A stretch of DNA of 64,000 nucleotides from Argopecten irradians (taxonomy: Eukaryota > Mollusca > Bivalvia > Pectinida > Pectinidae). The DNA is taken from positions 19,717,255 to 19,781,254 of the forward strand of contig NC_091138.1 in assembly GCF_041381155.1 (NCBI RefSeq). Direction: 5' to 3'. Below are positions 1-14,300 of this stretch, piece by piece; position 1 is the first letter of the stretch; every line of letters begins with the position of its first letter. The position numbers and the translations under genes are program-made. Under the pieces are notes generated by a model. The model saw only the letters and a program-made list of their open reading frames with translations, was not told the origin of the DNA and ran no database searches.

Positions 1-546
1 TCCGTAACCATGGAAACATTGCTGAAAATATCATATTTTTGTACCAGGTTCGTTTCCGCAGCATAACTGGAAAACCGGTTGAAATATATGCACGGAACTC
101 CATAGGCACATTAGTCTTATGGTCTAGTAGTGCCTTTTGCTATTTTAAGGTTTTCACTTCATGTACTTTTTTCTGTAATCATGGAAACATTGCTGAAAAT
201 GGCAGATTTTTGCGTAAGAATCTTTTCCGGAGCACAACTCTAAAACCAGCAGAGATATTTCCATGAAACTTCATAGACACATTGTTCTTATGGTCTAGTA
301 GTGCCTTTTGCTATTTTTAGGTTTTCACTTTTTGTGCTTTTTTCTGTAACCATAGAAACATTGCTGAAAATATCATATTTTTGTAGCAGGTTCATTTCCG
401 GAGCATAACTCTAAAACCAGCAGAGATATTTCCACGAAACTTCATAGACACACTCTTTTTATGGTCTAGTAGTACCTTTTGCTATTTTTAGGTTTTCATT
501 TTTTGCACTTTTTCCGTTACCATGGAAACATTGCTGAAAATATCAT
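1..546. repeat. 171-bp tandem satellite, about 3.2 units
   Basis: The motif CATGGAAACATTGCTGAAAA recurs (with small changes) at 9, 180, 351 and 521, giving a 171, 171, 170 bp period. The units share the pyrimidine-rich stretch before this motif and a GGTCTAGTAGT segment. The array runs off the left edge, so its true size is unknown. No coding signal is seen; short ORFs here are repeat artefacts. Confidence 0.9.
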
Positions 547-2512
547 GGTAAATGTTACTTTGCAATACTCCACCCATCTTTGTGTATATAGTCTAATATA
601 AATGTCAAGGCTGTATACCTGATTCAACAATTGCAGCCCCGCTCTACTTGAATTATACACCACCTTTCTTTAGCTCAACTTCCTTTTTCCTGGGTTTTTT
701 TTATACACATAAGTCTCCACAATCAAACTTACTTCAGCTTTGATATCTCCATTGGCGGGGGATCTGAATGACTATGTCCTTGTTCTACTAGCACTCAGGT
801 TGATTTCCACATCCAAATCCTGCCACATTCCTAGTACCCCATAATTGACCCTGATGGTCAATATGACAATATGCAAATTCACCAGATGGTATAGTTAAGG
901 TTTTGACTGTACAGAACATTTTTCATTCATTTGCTAGACCATACATATCATTATGTATATATAGAGATGTTCATACCATGATCAATTTGTAAGTAGTGAA
1001 GAGATTTTGTATGTTTGTTATACTAACCATTGTCACTGTGATACTGTATATTCCTTATATAAATCATTGAAAATTTTGTCTTTCTATTTCCTGATGGTTT
1101 TAAACAATACTGAGTATAAAAATAAAAAATGTTCTTATTGCATCAAATATTAATCTGTGACAAGAACAGTATCGCTATTTATAGATATATTGTAATCTGC
1201 TATTGAGACAGACAAGTTCAATACTGTATGACTTCTTCATTTCTCCATTTTGTCCGTTTGTTGGTGTTGTTTTCCTCCATCTTTGACAATTCCTGAATAG
1301 GAAGGAAGTACATGTTAGTTTATTTTTCTTTTTCTTTTTCTTTCCTTTTTCAAAGACATTGTGTGAACATGACTTACCTTTAATGTAAGAAGTACTATAA
1401 TTTTTAGACCAAACAATCTTGATCACTGAAATGTAATTTATTGAAATCCTTTGTTGTTGACTTATATTTTATATACCTTTAACACATGCAATATACATAA
1501 GTCTATATTTTCAGAAAAACAAAGTTTAACTCCTTATTGGTTTTCTATGTATATGTACATTCTCATACATTCCGGTTCTTTGCTTTTGTATTGTCTTTTT
1601 ATATTTTTTTAATATTAAAGAATATGAAATATTTTGAAGACTACCTTGATTGAATTTTTGTGTGTTAAATGAAGATCGATGATACACATTATAAGGTTGT
1701 TTTATGCCTTATCAATCCACAGGCTGGAGATTGGTTCTAACAACTGCTTTGTTACCTGAACCACGATGTTAAACTTAATATCATAGCTTCTGGCGAGAAT
1801 AACTTTTGTCGAAAAAATATTTGGGTCTCGCATGATGGTGTTTCTGACGTCAACACTTGATTATGACGTCAACAATTTAGCGTATACAAAAGTTCCTCGC
1901 CTGTCAACAGTCAAACTATTGACTACTCTCTAATTTCTGAAGATTTTTATGATTGTAGCGATCAATTCAATGAGTCAAGTTACAATATTATATATTGTAT
2001 TTTATGAAGTATAGCCAGTTATTTCGCAGGAATGATATATATATATATGTATATATAATGATATTTTTCGTGATCTCATAAGTCATTGCTATATGATCAT
2101 GGAATATTTATCTGCAAAATATTGAAAAATTGCTTAATCTACCTATCTAACTGAAATCAGGAAAATTTTGACTGACATAAGTAACTGGTTATACAGTATT
2201 GATCCTTGAAAAGTCAGAAATCTTATTTAAATAAAATTAGATTCTCTTCATGCATGCTAATGGTCAGATTTCAGCAGTGTCAACCAATTCATGGAAAGTT
2301 GACAGTTTGACACCACACATTTGATTTATTTGATTGATTTAAACATATTTTTATTGTTCAACATAACAACAGGGATAAGGCACAAGTTATCTCAACTTAG
2401 AAATGCCTTCTCCCAGAATTACATTATATATATATATACAGATCTACAATAATACCACACACTTCTCCAGTGTTGACTCTCAGTCTGATTTTACTTTGAA
2501 CCAGAGGTGGTA

Positions 2513-2619
2513 GGCGAGTTCCTTTGACTCAGAAATAAAGATTTGAAAGAATGGCCAATACACATGTCCTTATCATTCAGTACATATGTATCTTTATTTC
2601 TGAGTCACAGGAACTTGCC
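2513..2619. repeat. Foldback with 30-bp arms
   Basis: Arm 2513-2542 is a near-perfect reverse complement of 2590-2619 (core TGACTCAGAAATAAAGAT). The 47-nt spacer is not repetitive. This looks like a small foldback element or inverted duplication; no clear target-site duplication. Confidence 0.7.
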
Positions 2620-3390
2620 TTCCGTCTGCACTTTGAACCATTGTCTATCTGTAGAGAAATTGTTTCTAAACTACTTATTGCATTAAAATGAAACTTGGCA
2701 GCAATGCTGGTGACCATGTGAAGGAGTGCATGCAAATTTTCTTGCTGAAATTTTGATTGCCATGGAAACCAAGTCAGTATTACTGTATATACTGTATACT
2801 GTTGTACTGTAGTTTTCTAAAATGGACATTAATTCTTTGCTTTATGGATCATTTGGTTGCCATGGTCTCGCATGATGCGATATAAGTTAGCCACTGGCTT
2901 ACAGTTCTAGTTACTTAATATTACAACATATTCAATCAACTTGAATTTAATCTCAATCATTGTTAATGCAGAATGAAAATATGAATGGTTTCTTTATTCT
3001 ATTTTTTATTTATTTTAAATTGATTTGTGGATTGTTTTGCAATATCCAGTGACTGGTTTACATTTGGTCCCATTTTTCTGTGCCCTGGCCCTAATTCTCG
3101 AAACAAAAATGCAGACTTCATTCAAAACTTCAGTTTTTCTCTTTATGTAACTTATGTTAGTTTGTCTCAAAAACTCGGGACTGGGACCACAAATTGAATC
3201 AAATACAGTATATTCGGAAGACAATACAACATTTAGTCTGTATAAGATATTTTTATTCTAAAAAATAAAAAATAAAAAAAAAAATGAAAAATAAAATTGG
3301 TATCTTTCCTATAGAATTTAATTTGAAGCATTGAAATATCACATAAATATTATTGTTCTACAAATAGAAATACACATATAAGTTCATATC

Positions 3391-3497
3391 TTAAAGATGC
3401 TCCACTGCTGAAAAATAGTTTTTTTGTGTTCATCAAAAACAGGAGCAGATGATTTAATAGTACTTTTCTTCAATTACAAAAGTCAAAGCATCTTTAA
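3391..3497. mobile_element. Short MITE with TTAA target sites
   Basis: Starts TTAAAGATGCTCCAC and ends AGCATCTTTAA, so it is bounded by TTAA on both sides with an inverted AGATGCT terminus. The interior (CAGGAGCAGATGATTTA and the TTCTTCA.TTACAAAAGT stretch) matches the larger copies at 18180-18513 and 58301-62258. A TTAA duplication is what piggyBac-type transposases leave, but the termini are not a recognised piggyBac end, so the superfamily is open. Confidence 0.75.
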
Positions 3498-4493
3498 AAT
3501 ACATGTTTTGACATCCATATACAGCTTATTATGATCATGCTTTAGATAATGAGATTTGTTTATAAGAATTTTGTACCAGTCAGTGCTAGTATCATTTATT
3601 TTAACCATCAATAATATACATGTATATACTGGTATACAAATTTTCAATGAGCTATAAACATGGCCTATTAATCAGTGCTGATTAACTTGTATGTTAGAGC
3701 ATTAATAACCATTGGTACTTGATATGTATAAAACTTATATTTTGGAATGTTTAAGTATTGAAAGTACTTAAATAGAATAATGAATGCATGATTATACATT
3801 TATATATATTATTGCACAAAAGCAAAACAAGAAACACAACAAAAACAAAAAAAAACAATTAATCAATTAATGAGTACAGTTACATCTGTCTATTATATTA
3901 GAGTATATACTAAGGTTCTACATGTAAAGGCACACATGATAGTCAAGACGGATTATCGAGGGTCCACTGTATTAGGAATATCACTTTCTGTATCCTGAAG
4001 GTGAGATTCCAGGTGGTTACATTTGGTGTTCTATTTTAGTCTAGGAATAGAATGGAAATAAGGTTATTAGGGCACGGAAAGAGATTCTCTAAAAATATCT
4101 AGGTGACCTTGTCCATGACATCGACCAACGAACCATAACTCAAGCAATGTATTGGTTAACTGAAATCTGGATGAAACTGAGCTGACTTATGAATATGCTA
4201 AGCACAAGCAAGGATTTTTTAAACAAAACATGGAGACATTTTCAATGGTTGTCTAAATGACAATGGTGACCTTGTCTTCAGAGTTGGCACCCACCGACAT
4301 TACATTATAAAAATTGTAATCACCCACCGACATTACATTATAAAAATGGTAATCAAAGAAACTACATATTAATGAGATTGCAAGTAAATACAACAACTAA
4401 AAGAATAATAAAGACAAAATTACTAAAAAAATTTGTGTAACAAAATAAAAATAAATTCAGATTAGTAGGTTTAAAAATTGAATACATGTACAT

Positions 4494-4714
4494 GTACTGG
4501 GACCCAACCAGTAGTCATGATGGAACAGTAGTTGTGATTGTGTGCATATTCTACTGTGCGTCAAGATTTACGAATGTCTGGAGTTGCTGACGAATACTTT
4601 GTGATGGTGTTGTTTTGTTAATATGGAAATAATGTGTATCCTTAGATGTAAACAATTAAATTTTCCTAAATCACGACTACTGTTCCTTGACGACTACTGG
4701 TAGGGTCCCAGTAC
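4494..4714. mobile_element. 221-bp MITE with 45-bp terminal inverted repeats
   Basis: Arm 4494-4538 (GTACTGGGACCC..) pairs with 4670-4714 (..GGGTCCCAGTAC) over about 45 bp with few mismatches. It lies about 290 bp past the fucosidase stop codon, possibly in or just beyond the 3' UTR. Non-coding interior. Confidence 0.75.
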
Positions 4715-4826
4715 AGTACCAAAATTAGTTTCCTGTCATTAGACATGTAAAATGTTGTACAGATTTGAACATAACAAATGAAATTGTATATATACAGTGT
4801 GTGAATAGGATAATGAACTTAATGGA

Positions 4827-4832
4827 TTTAAT
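4827..4832 (-). promoter_or_regulatory. Candidate fucosidase polyadenylation signal (ATTAAA)
   Basis: Read on the minus strand this is ATTAAA, about 175 nt past the stop codon. In AT-rich DNA such hexamers arise by chance; no transcript evidence is available. Confidence 0.25.
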
Positions 4833-5004
4833 GAACCCTGTCATCCTATTGGATAGAATGTATTGATCAGGTAATAATTAGTCAGGTGTAAGTATATTAC
4901 CCGTCATTGACACTTCTAAATCAACATTAAGGTAAACATATCAACATGGATTCGTGTAAAAAAGCCTCCACTCTGACCACATTCCGGAGTCAGAAGTAAT
5001 AGTA

Positions 5005-5332
5005 TCACAGAAAGTCTACCATGTCTATGGGCTTGACGAAGGCATCTTTGGTAGGTTTATGGTTGTGGGGTACATGCTGGTTTTCCAGGTTGGTCATCTT
5101 GAGGACCCACGCATCGTAGGATGGCATTTGGGTGACCGGAATGTTTGGGAATATGATCTCGGTTGTATTATTTAGTCCTGGAAAAAATTTGAATGGTGAA
5201 TCATATCCGAGCATTTCAATGACTGTGCTTGGTCCAGTGACAGGAGCTCCAAGGGTCTGTACATTGTATTCTGGCCACTTCAGAATGATGGCATACACAG
5301 ATGTTCCATTGGCATCTTTCTTGGAGGTATAC
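5005..5332 (-). CDS. Fucosidase exon 8 (C-terminal domain and stop)
   Basis: Acceptor TTTCATTAG|GTATACC. Encodes the beta-sandwich C-terminal domain ([42 protein letters not shown]) and ends with stop at 5005-5007. Confidence 0.92.
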
Positions 5333-8300
5333 CTAATGAAATATTTAATACTTGTTAACCAGGTATTCAAAACAATTTCCTTAAATACTTGAAATATTTA
5401 CCAGATAACTGAACAAAAACTTGTTTCAAACATCACTGAATATTTGATTCAAATTTTTATCCAAAATTCATTTTTATTTGAATTTGATTGGTCATAATGG
5501 TCCTGCTAGGTTTTGATGGGGAATGATAATGTAAGACTACTAGTTGTAATTCACAGTAAATGATTTTTATCAAAATGGTGTGAATGGCAGTGACTTATAA
5601 ATGATTACATTTTAATTCCCTCTATTATACTGATTAACAGAAGGCCATCAAGATAACATACAAAAGATTCAATCGCTCCTTTGTCACTTAATACCACAGT
5701 AAATAAATAGCATGATAGACACAAGAATATGTACCAGACAGTTTTGTCGAATGTGTCACTCTGTGTGTGCCAGGGTTTGGATTTGTAAATGGCTTCCCCA
5801 TTGACCTTCATCCAAGCTCCAAACTGTCGTAGCCTCTGTTCAAAAATTGGGATGATCCGTCCATCAGCTGAAGGGCCGACATTCATAAGAAGGTTACCAC
5901 CACAGCTGTAAGATTAATTACAGTCTTATTTGAATAGATTTGTCTCTGAATGTTGTAACCAACCCACACCGTATGAACCTGTGGTACTTAAAAGATTGAG
6001 GAAATGGTTTTGTATTAATTTTTAGCTCACCTGGCCCCCCGGGTGAAACTAAGCATGGGATAGCACACATAATGCAATGACAGCATACTTATAGGGTGGG
6101 GATTCAAAATTTTACAAATGATGGGGCTGACCCCCTTGGGGCCTGAGGGGCAGGCCAAAAGGGGTCAATTTGGCTATTTCCATATAAACAACTTCTCCTC
6201 TGATACTATAAGCATGGGATAGCACCCATAATGCAATGGTGGCATCCTTATAGGGTAGGGATTCAAAATTGTACAAATGATGGGGCTGACCCCCTGAGGG
6301 CCTGAGGGGCGGGGTCAAAAGGGGTCAATTTGGCTGTTACCATATTAACAACTTCTCTGCAACTAAGCATGGGATAGCACTCATAATGCAATGGTGGCAT
6401 CCTTGTATGGTGGGGATTCAAAATTGTAAAAATGATTGGGCTGACCCCCTGGGGCCTTAGGTGTGGGACCAAAAAGGTTAATTAGGCTACTATTTTCATA
6501 TAAATTACTTCCTCTCTGAAACTATATGCATTGGATAGCATATTCGTATGGTATCAATAGCATCATTATATGGTTGAGATTCAGAATTAAACAAATCATG
6601 GGGTCAATTTGTCTTTTTGATTTTTGAATCACCTACTAAATTACAGAATTACTAAAAAAAACACAGGTGGGCGATACAGGTTCTCTGGGCCTCTTGTTAT
6701 CATTTATTCATGACATATCAATCATTAAACTGAAGAAACACGCAACTAATTAGATACCATTTTAAAGATTAAAAAGAAAATATGTAACAAGTGATTGTGA
6801 TTCAATGGTTAATTTAGTGTTTCTATGTTATGTCAAATAATTTCCCTCGTCATCAAAGAAAATAAGGTAGGGGATATGAGAGGCTGATAAAAGATAAGTA
6901 GATAAAATGGAATTCCCACCTAACAAGAGACCAACAACACACCCCTGGCCTACCTCACAGTCTCGGCCATCACAGAGACCAACAACACACACCTGGCCGA
7001 CCTCACAGTCTCGGCCATCACACAGACCAACAACACACCCCTGGCCTACCTCACAGTCTCTGCCATCACACAGACCAACAACACACCCCTGGCCTACCTC
7101 ACAGTCTCGGCCATCACAGAGACCAACAAAACACCCCTGGTCTACCTCACAGTCTCTGCCATCACACAGACCAACAACACATCCCTGGCCTACCTCACAG
7201 TCTCAGCCATCACACAGACCAACAACACACCCCTGGCCTACCTCACAGTCTCAGCCATCACTCAGACCAACAACACATCCCTGGCCTACCTCACAGTCTC
7301 TGCCATAACACAGACCAACAACACACCCCTGGCCTACCTCACAGTCTCGGCCATCACAGAGACCAACAACACACCCCTGGTCTACCTCACAGTCTCTGCC
7401 ATCACACAGACCAACAAAACACCCCTGGCCTACCTCACAGTCTCAGCCATAACCCAGACCAACAACACACCCCTGGCCTACCTCACAGTCTCTGCCAAAA
7501 CACAGACAACAACAACACACCCCTGGCCTACCTCACAGTCTAGGCCATCACAGAGACCAACAACACACCCCTAGCCTACCTCACAGTCTCGGCCATCACA
7601 CAGACCAACAACACACCCCTGGTCTACCTCACAGTCTCGTCTATCACAGAGACCAACAACACACAATCCTGGCCTACCTCACAGTCTCGGCCATCACAGA
7701 GACCAACAACACACTCCTGGCCTACCTCACAGTCTCTGCCATCACAGAGACCAACAACACACCCCTGGCCTACCTCACAGTCTCGGCCATCACAGAGACC
7801 AACAACACACCCCTGGCCTACCTCACAGTCTCGGCCATCACAGAGACCAACAACACACCCCTGGCCTACCTCACAGTCTCGGCCATCACAGAGACCAACA
7901 ACACACCCCTGGCCTACCTCACAGTCTCTGCCATCACAGAGACCAACAACACACCCCTGGCCTACCTCACAGTCTCGGCCATCACAGAGACCAACAACAC
8001 ACCCCTGGCCTACCTCACAGTCTCGGCCATCACAGAGACCAACAACACACCCCTGGCCTACCTCACAGTCTCGCCATCACAGAGACCAACAACACACCCC
8101 TGGCCTACCTCACAGTCTCTGCCATCACACAGACCAACAACACACCCCTGGCCTACCTCACAGTCTCGTCTATCACAGAGACCAACAACACACCCCTAGC
8201 CTACCTCACAGTCTCGGCCATCACAGAGACCAACAACATGCCCCTGGCTTACCTCACAGTCTCGGCCATCACAGAGACCAACAACACACCCCTGGTCTAC

Positions 8301-11300
8301 CTCACAGTCTTGGCCATCACACAGACCAACAACACACCCCTGGCCTACCTCACAGTCTCGGCCATCACAGAGACCAACAACACACCCCTGGCCTACCTCA
8401 CAGTCTCTGCCATCACAGAGACCAACAACACACCCCTGGCCTACCTCACAGTCTCAGCCATCACACAGACCAACAACACACCCCTGGCCCTACCTCACAG
8501 TCTCAGCCATCACACAGACCAACAACACACCCCTGGCCTATACTACCTCACAGTCTCGGCCATCACAGAGACCAACAACACACCCCTGGCTTACCTCACA
8601 GTCTCTGCCATCACACAGACCAACAACACACCCCTGGCCTACCTCACAGTCTTGGCCATCACACAGACCAACAACACACCCCTGGCCTACCTCACAGTCT
8701 CTGCCATCACAGAGACCAACAACACACCCCTGGTCTACCTCACAGTCTCAGCCATCACACAGACCAACAACACACCCCTGGCCTACCTCACAGTCTCGGC
8801 CATCACAGAGACCAACAACACACCCCTGGCCTACCTCACAGTCTCTGCCATCACACAGACCAACAACACACCCCTGGCCTACCTCACAGTCTCGGACATC
8901 ACAGAGACCAACAACATGCCCCTGGCCTACATCACAGTATCGGCCATCACAGAGACCAACAACACACCCCTGGTCTACCTCACAGTCTCGGCCATCACAG
9001 AGATCAACAACACAACCCTGGCCTACCTCACAGTCTCGGCCATCACACAGACCAACAACACACCCCTGGCCTACCTCACAGTCTTGCTAATCACAGAGTC
9101 CAACAACACACCCCTGGCCTACCTCACAGTCTCTGCCATCACACAGACCAACAACACACCCCTGGCCTACCTCACAGTCTTGCCAATCACAGAGACCAAC
9201 AACACACCCCTGGCCTACCTCACAGTCTTGCCAATCACAGAGACCAACAACACACCCCTGGCCTACCTACCTCACAGTCTCGCCAACCACAGAGACCAAC
9301 AACACACCCCTGGCCTACCTCACAGTCTCGGCCATCACAGAGACCAACAACACACCCCTGGCCTACCTCACAGTCTCTGCCATCACACAGACCAACAACA
9401 CACCCCTGGCCTACCTCACAGTCTCGTCTATCACAGAGACCAACAACACACCCCTAGCCTACCTCACAGTCTCGGCCATCACAGAGACCAACAACATGCC
9501 CCTGGCTTACCTCACAGTCTCGGCCATCACAGAGACCAACAACACACCCCTGGCCTACCTCACAGTCTTTGCCATCACACAGACCAACAACACATCCCTG
9601 GCCTACCTCACGGTCTCAGCCATCACAGTTATAAGTTCGTTGACAGATCGGCAATCCTCAGCGGTTACATCACGGCGATGAGTCCACGCTCTCTTGTCCA
9701 CTGTCATACAGTTCTCCCATTTCGGTGTGAACAGTTTTCCTGTTTATAGAACAAGCAAATAAAACATTCTTTGAAAATTCTCAAGAAAACGAAATGCTTC
9801 AGCACATATCTGACAGAAATACAGGTGAAAATTCAGAATTTTTTTTTTTTTTAATACAGGTAAATGCATACATAAAGAAATGCCCAAAAAGGCAACCTGG
9901 ATGAGGAATGAATTAACATTGAGTATTTCAATATTATAATTTCATTTATCCAGTGAAGTTTATTTATGTGATCTCAATATCTTAAGGAAGACTAGCAGTA
10001 ACTGTCCTAAGCACTATGATATCAGCTCTTCACTTGTGGTCAGAATAGTCCAAGAATTATCAACTGAGCTTTTACCACAATTTGTGCTTTGAATTTATTC
10101 ATATGTTCTAGGTTATAATAAGCAACAAGATACTAAATTTCTACCATCACCAGTATCAGAAGGTAAATACATGATGGTTGGGAATGTAAAATTATTTTAC
10201 AACAAATGATCACAAGGTTATATTAACATTACACTAATCATTCTGGGAATCAAATCAAAATGTAACCTGGGGTAGTAACATAGTCATGATCTTTGACCTT
10301 TTTAGCGTCTATTTCCAAAATCTAACACCAGTCCCCTAGGTAAAAATTATATACCAATACACCATTAGACCACTCAACTACCAGACACAGTAGCCGACAT
10401 GCTAAATAATAAATTTCCTCACCTGGGTTGAACCTGTCATTGCAGTTCCAAAATCCTCCATGGCGACATCTGGTGTTATTTCCCCAGCGATCATTTGTCA
10501 CTACAGTATCTTTAACAGGACTGTTGAACCAAACAAGGGGCAGTCATCAGCACATGGAAATCTTTTGATCAATGTTCAAATAATGATGTGTCATTTTTTA
10601 CCTAGGAAACTATACCATATATTGGTCCATGTAAAAGCTGATAATCCAAAACTTTGGTTTGTTAAAATTGAATCATGGATGGGTCATTAGCAGTATGTGT
10701 AACATATATATTTAGTGAGGAAATATTATAGGGCCCGAGAAGAGTTTGATACAGCAAATTAATCCATCGAAACTTGGATCATAGTTCAACATACCTCTAT
10801 GTACATGATTTAATAAATAATCCATTGAAATAAGTTTAATTCACGAAACAGGTTTCTTGAAGAAGTTATCATCATTTAGTACAATACAGTGAAAACTGTC
10901 TAAAAAGAAAACCACAGGGACACAACAAAAATGTTCTTTCAAAAATGTTCTTTATAGACAAATGTCCTTTACACAGAGGTCAAATATAAAGTAAATTGTA
11001 TCAGACGTAATTAATGAGTTTGCCTTTATATACAACTTACAGGTGTCATTATATAGAGGTGCCCTTTATAACAAGCTGTAAAGTAATTTAACAGCTTATA
11101 CTCTCATGTCCTGAGTCAAGCTTAGACAAAATTCATAAATCTTGAAATGAAATTAAAAAATGTTACAGGCAGAAACTAATTAGTATATAAACCTTTCATT
11201 GTAGAGCCAAGCAACAAACTCTGTAGAGTTCCAGTAGGTATCTGGGGCCTCCCAGTCACCGTCCGACCATATCACATCAGGTTTGTAGTTGTTGACAAGT

Positions 11301-14300
11301 TCATACAGTTCAGGCATTGTTTTTTGCTAAAGAAAGAGATAACAGCGATAGTTTATCCAAATCTATTTATTCTAATACTCTACTCCATAACGACAATTTA
11401 ACACTTATGTAAATGTTTTCTTTAGTTGATATGAAAATATGAGGCACAGACAATGAAATAGATGTCAGTGACCTACTTTTGGCATCTATAATTTACAAGG
11501 TTTCAATTAGTTGAATTACCTGGACCATATGACCTACTAACATTTACTATAATAAGTATTTATCAGTCAGTGACCTACTTTTTGAACAAGACACTTCAAG
11601 GTCATGGAGAAAAAAGCACCTTCCCACTAGATTTCCACCCCTATCTTCCTTACCTTAAAGGGACAATTAAGTGAGGCTTATTCTGTTACATAACCCAAAG
11701 CAAAATATGGCATAAACCTATTGTTAATTCTATATTTCTTATGAAACTTGTAAACATAAATTATTGAAAAAATCCACAACATTGTGAAGTATTTCGACTG
11801 TAACTGCTGGAATTTCAATTCATATTATTAGCAATACCGTACTCATACCAGAGCCAATGTTACATACTGGTAAGTTAAACAAATACGATACATAACCACC
11901 AAGGAGTTGATAAAATGTTTTTTTGTAGACAGGAGCATATACATATTAAATATGGTAAACACACTACTGCAAAAGCGATTTGAGTTGTTCTAGACAGAAG
12001 TTGCTTAACTCCACTAGAAAGGGTCAGAGTTTGACAAACAAGATGTATGACCACAATGTGAAATGGCAGACAGCGATTGGCTTTGAACATTTCACACACA
12101 TTTCACCACAGTGGGCTTTTCTGGCATATCACATTTAAAATAAACAAATCTCACTTTCATTGCAACTGGTTTATTTTCGATATATATGTGCAAATTTTAA
12201 TGTACTCTTAGACAGTCTGAATTGTCCCTATAACAGTTGGTGAACCTGTATGGATTTGTAAAAATGCTATCGCCAACTTACCCTTACAAAGTCCTGAGTC
12301 TTGTAATTATTACTCTTGTCAGCAAGATATAGAGGGTTAAAGAATTCAAATAGAGAGTGATAGACTCCAAAGTGCATATCCTTCTTCTTCTTAATTGCAG
12401 TGGCCAACTCAGCTAGTGGAAGTAATAACAAAAATTACATTAGCTTCTCTTACTTATTGTGCTATAGCACTATCTCTTATATATTTTATTACATAATTTT
12501 ATTTTTAGAAGTATAGGGATACTTTGTTTTGTTTATAATATTGTCCTTAAACATAATGGGACTCATTCACGTACCATGTGATAATTTTTACCATGTGATA
12601 ACATTTGTGCGAGACTATTGTTTCTATTGGTGATAGAATTATGTCAAAAGATGATTTTCGGCGCTAATGTCAGTGGGAAGATTACAAAGAATAACGTTCC
12701 ATCACTACTGTAGATATACTAGTCCCGCACAAACGTTATCGGGTACCATGTGGTACGCGAATATAATGAGTCTCATTGATTAAGAGGATTATGATTTTTC
12801 TCACAGAGACAAAAAATCTTGATGCGATCATGAATATGAATTTGACCAGAAATTTACCTAAATCTCACATGAAAAAAAAATCTACTTTTTTTTTCTTTAG
12901 TTGAATTTTCTTTTCAACAGAAAAGGAAGTAAATAATTTCCATACAGTGTGTATGATTTCATTTTGTTCTTTCTGGATTTTTTTTTAGTCAGCCAATACT
13001 TACCCACAAGATCTCTTCCTGGTCCCACATCACCAGCATTCCAATTCCAGGAGTACTTTGATGGCCAAAGAGTAAAGCCTTCATGGTGTTTTGTGACCAG
13101 AACCACGTACCTGTACAAAAGCAATATTAAATCAGTTCACAGAAACAATTAAACAACTAAGCTTAGGCCTAATAAATCCTAATAAAAGGTAGCTACTGTT
13201 GTAGCCGAAAAGATATCACCTTCTGACAGACTTTTCCAGAAGGTGATATCTTTTCCGCTACAACAGTAGCTAAATAAAAGGTTACTTTGGTTTCATGAAT
13301 GATACAGTACAGATGTAGATTACATCATTTATTAGGAATTTATTTATTAGGAAAATTAATGGATGCAGGCTGGAATTAACCCTCTCTATCCATATCCTAT
13401 ACGCACATAAAAATAAATGATTGATTTCCATTTTATCAATATCAAACATCACATACTTCTCCAGAATACATTTTGAACTCTATCAAGTTACAATACATTA
13501 AATATTGATCAGGTTGGGCACAACCCTGCATATGGGTAACAGTTACCCATTTGAGTAACAATAACCTGTTTGAGTAATAAATAAGTTACCCAAATGAGGA
13601 ATACTGAGTAAGAAAAATGCATGCATGAAGTTGTTTTAAACTTTTTTTTATCAAAAAAAAGGCGTAATAATTTTGACTTGGCACCATTACTAACATAACA
13701 TAGTACATTATCAATCAAAATGGGACAAACTTCACTGTCTCAATTTTGGTAAAAGTCACAAAATAAACCACCTCCATGGTGCTAAAAATAGAACACAGGT
13801 AAAACTCATTCAACCATGACATTTGCACTGAATATCCCTGATAGCTATACACTGTAGTCAATGGAGAGCACCTAAATTGTCATCCTACAACAAAGTTAGA
13901 CAACAGAACTTGATATTTCACCCTCAGAAACATAGTCTTTGATCAGTTGTAAGTCATTCTAAAAATTACGACGCTCTTTTTATATTAATTTTTAAAACAA
14001 CATTATACGTTTTCTTTTCACATAATTACACAATTGGGTAACTTATTGATTACTGCAAACAGGTAACTGTTTCTCAAATGGGTAACTGTTACCCATATGA
14101 AGGGTTGTGTCCAACCTGTTGATAAGAGCTCTTAGGGACCTGTATATTTTTAGTATTTTTACTACTTACTTTGCTCCGGAGGCTTCAAAAATATCTGCCC
14201 ATCCATCAGGATTGTAAAACGATGCATGGAAAAGTGGTCCAAAATCAGCAAACGTGAAATCTGGTCCGTAGTTATCATGGACGAATTTCACGTAGTCTGG

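Larger units (their letters stand above)
547..4493. other. Non-coding flank 3' of the fucosidase gene
   Basis: AT-rich sequence with short AT microsatellites and homopolymers. No coding exon with plausible splice sites was recognised on either strand. It contains the foldback at 2513-2619 and the small TTAA element at 3391-3497, listed separately. Confidence 0.6.
9740..12281. other. Fucosidase introns 3-5
   Basis: Between the exons listed, these introns are AT-rich. I see no further coding sequence, no long arrays and no clear transposon ends. Confidence 0.5.

Noticed and set aside
1841..1890. Two TGACGTCA-like sites (CRE motifs) as a promoter
   Set aside because: No gene starts nearby on either strand; short motifs alone are not enough.
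5132..5392. Plus-strand ORF of 86 residues
   Set aside because: Shadow of fucosidase exon 8.
6907..7308. Periodic [15 protein letters not shown]..
   Set aside because: Another frame of the same array.
8238..9749. A 503-residue periodic ORF ([16 protein letters not shown] repeats) resembling a repetitive secreted protein
   Set aside because: It is the antisense of the 48-bp intronic minisatellite and of exon 6; the period is divisible by 3, so all frames stay open. Indels shift the frame and no start context or splice logic supports it.
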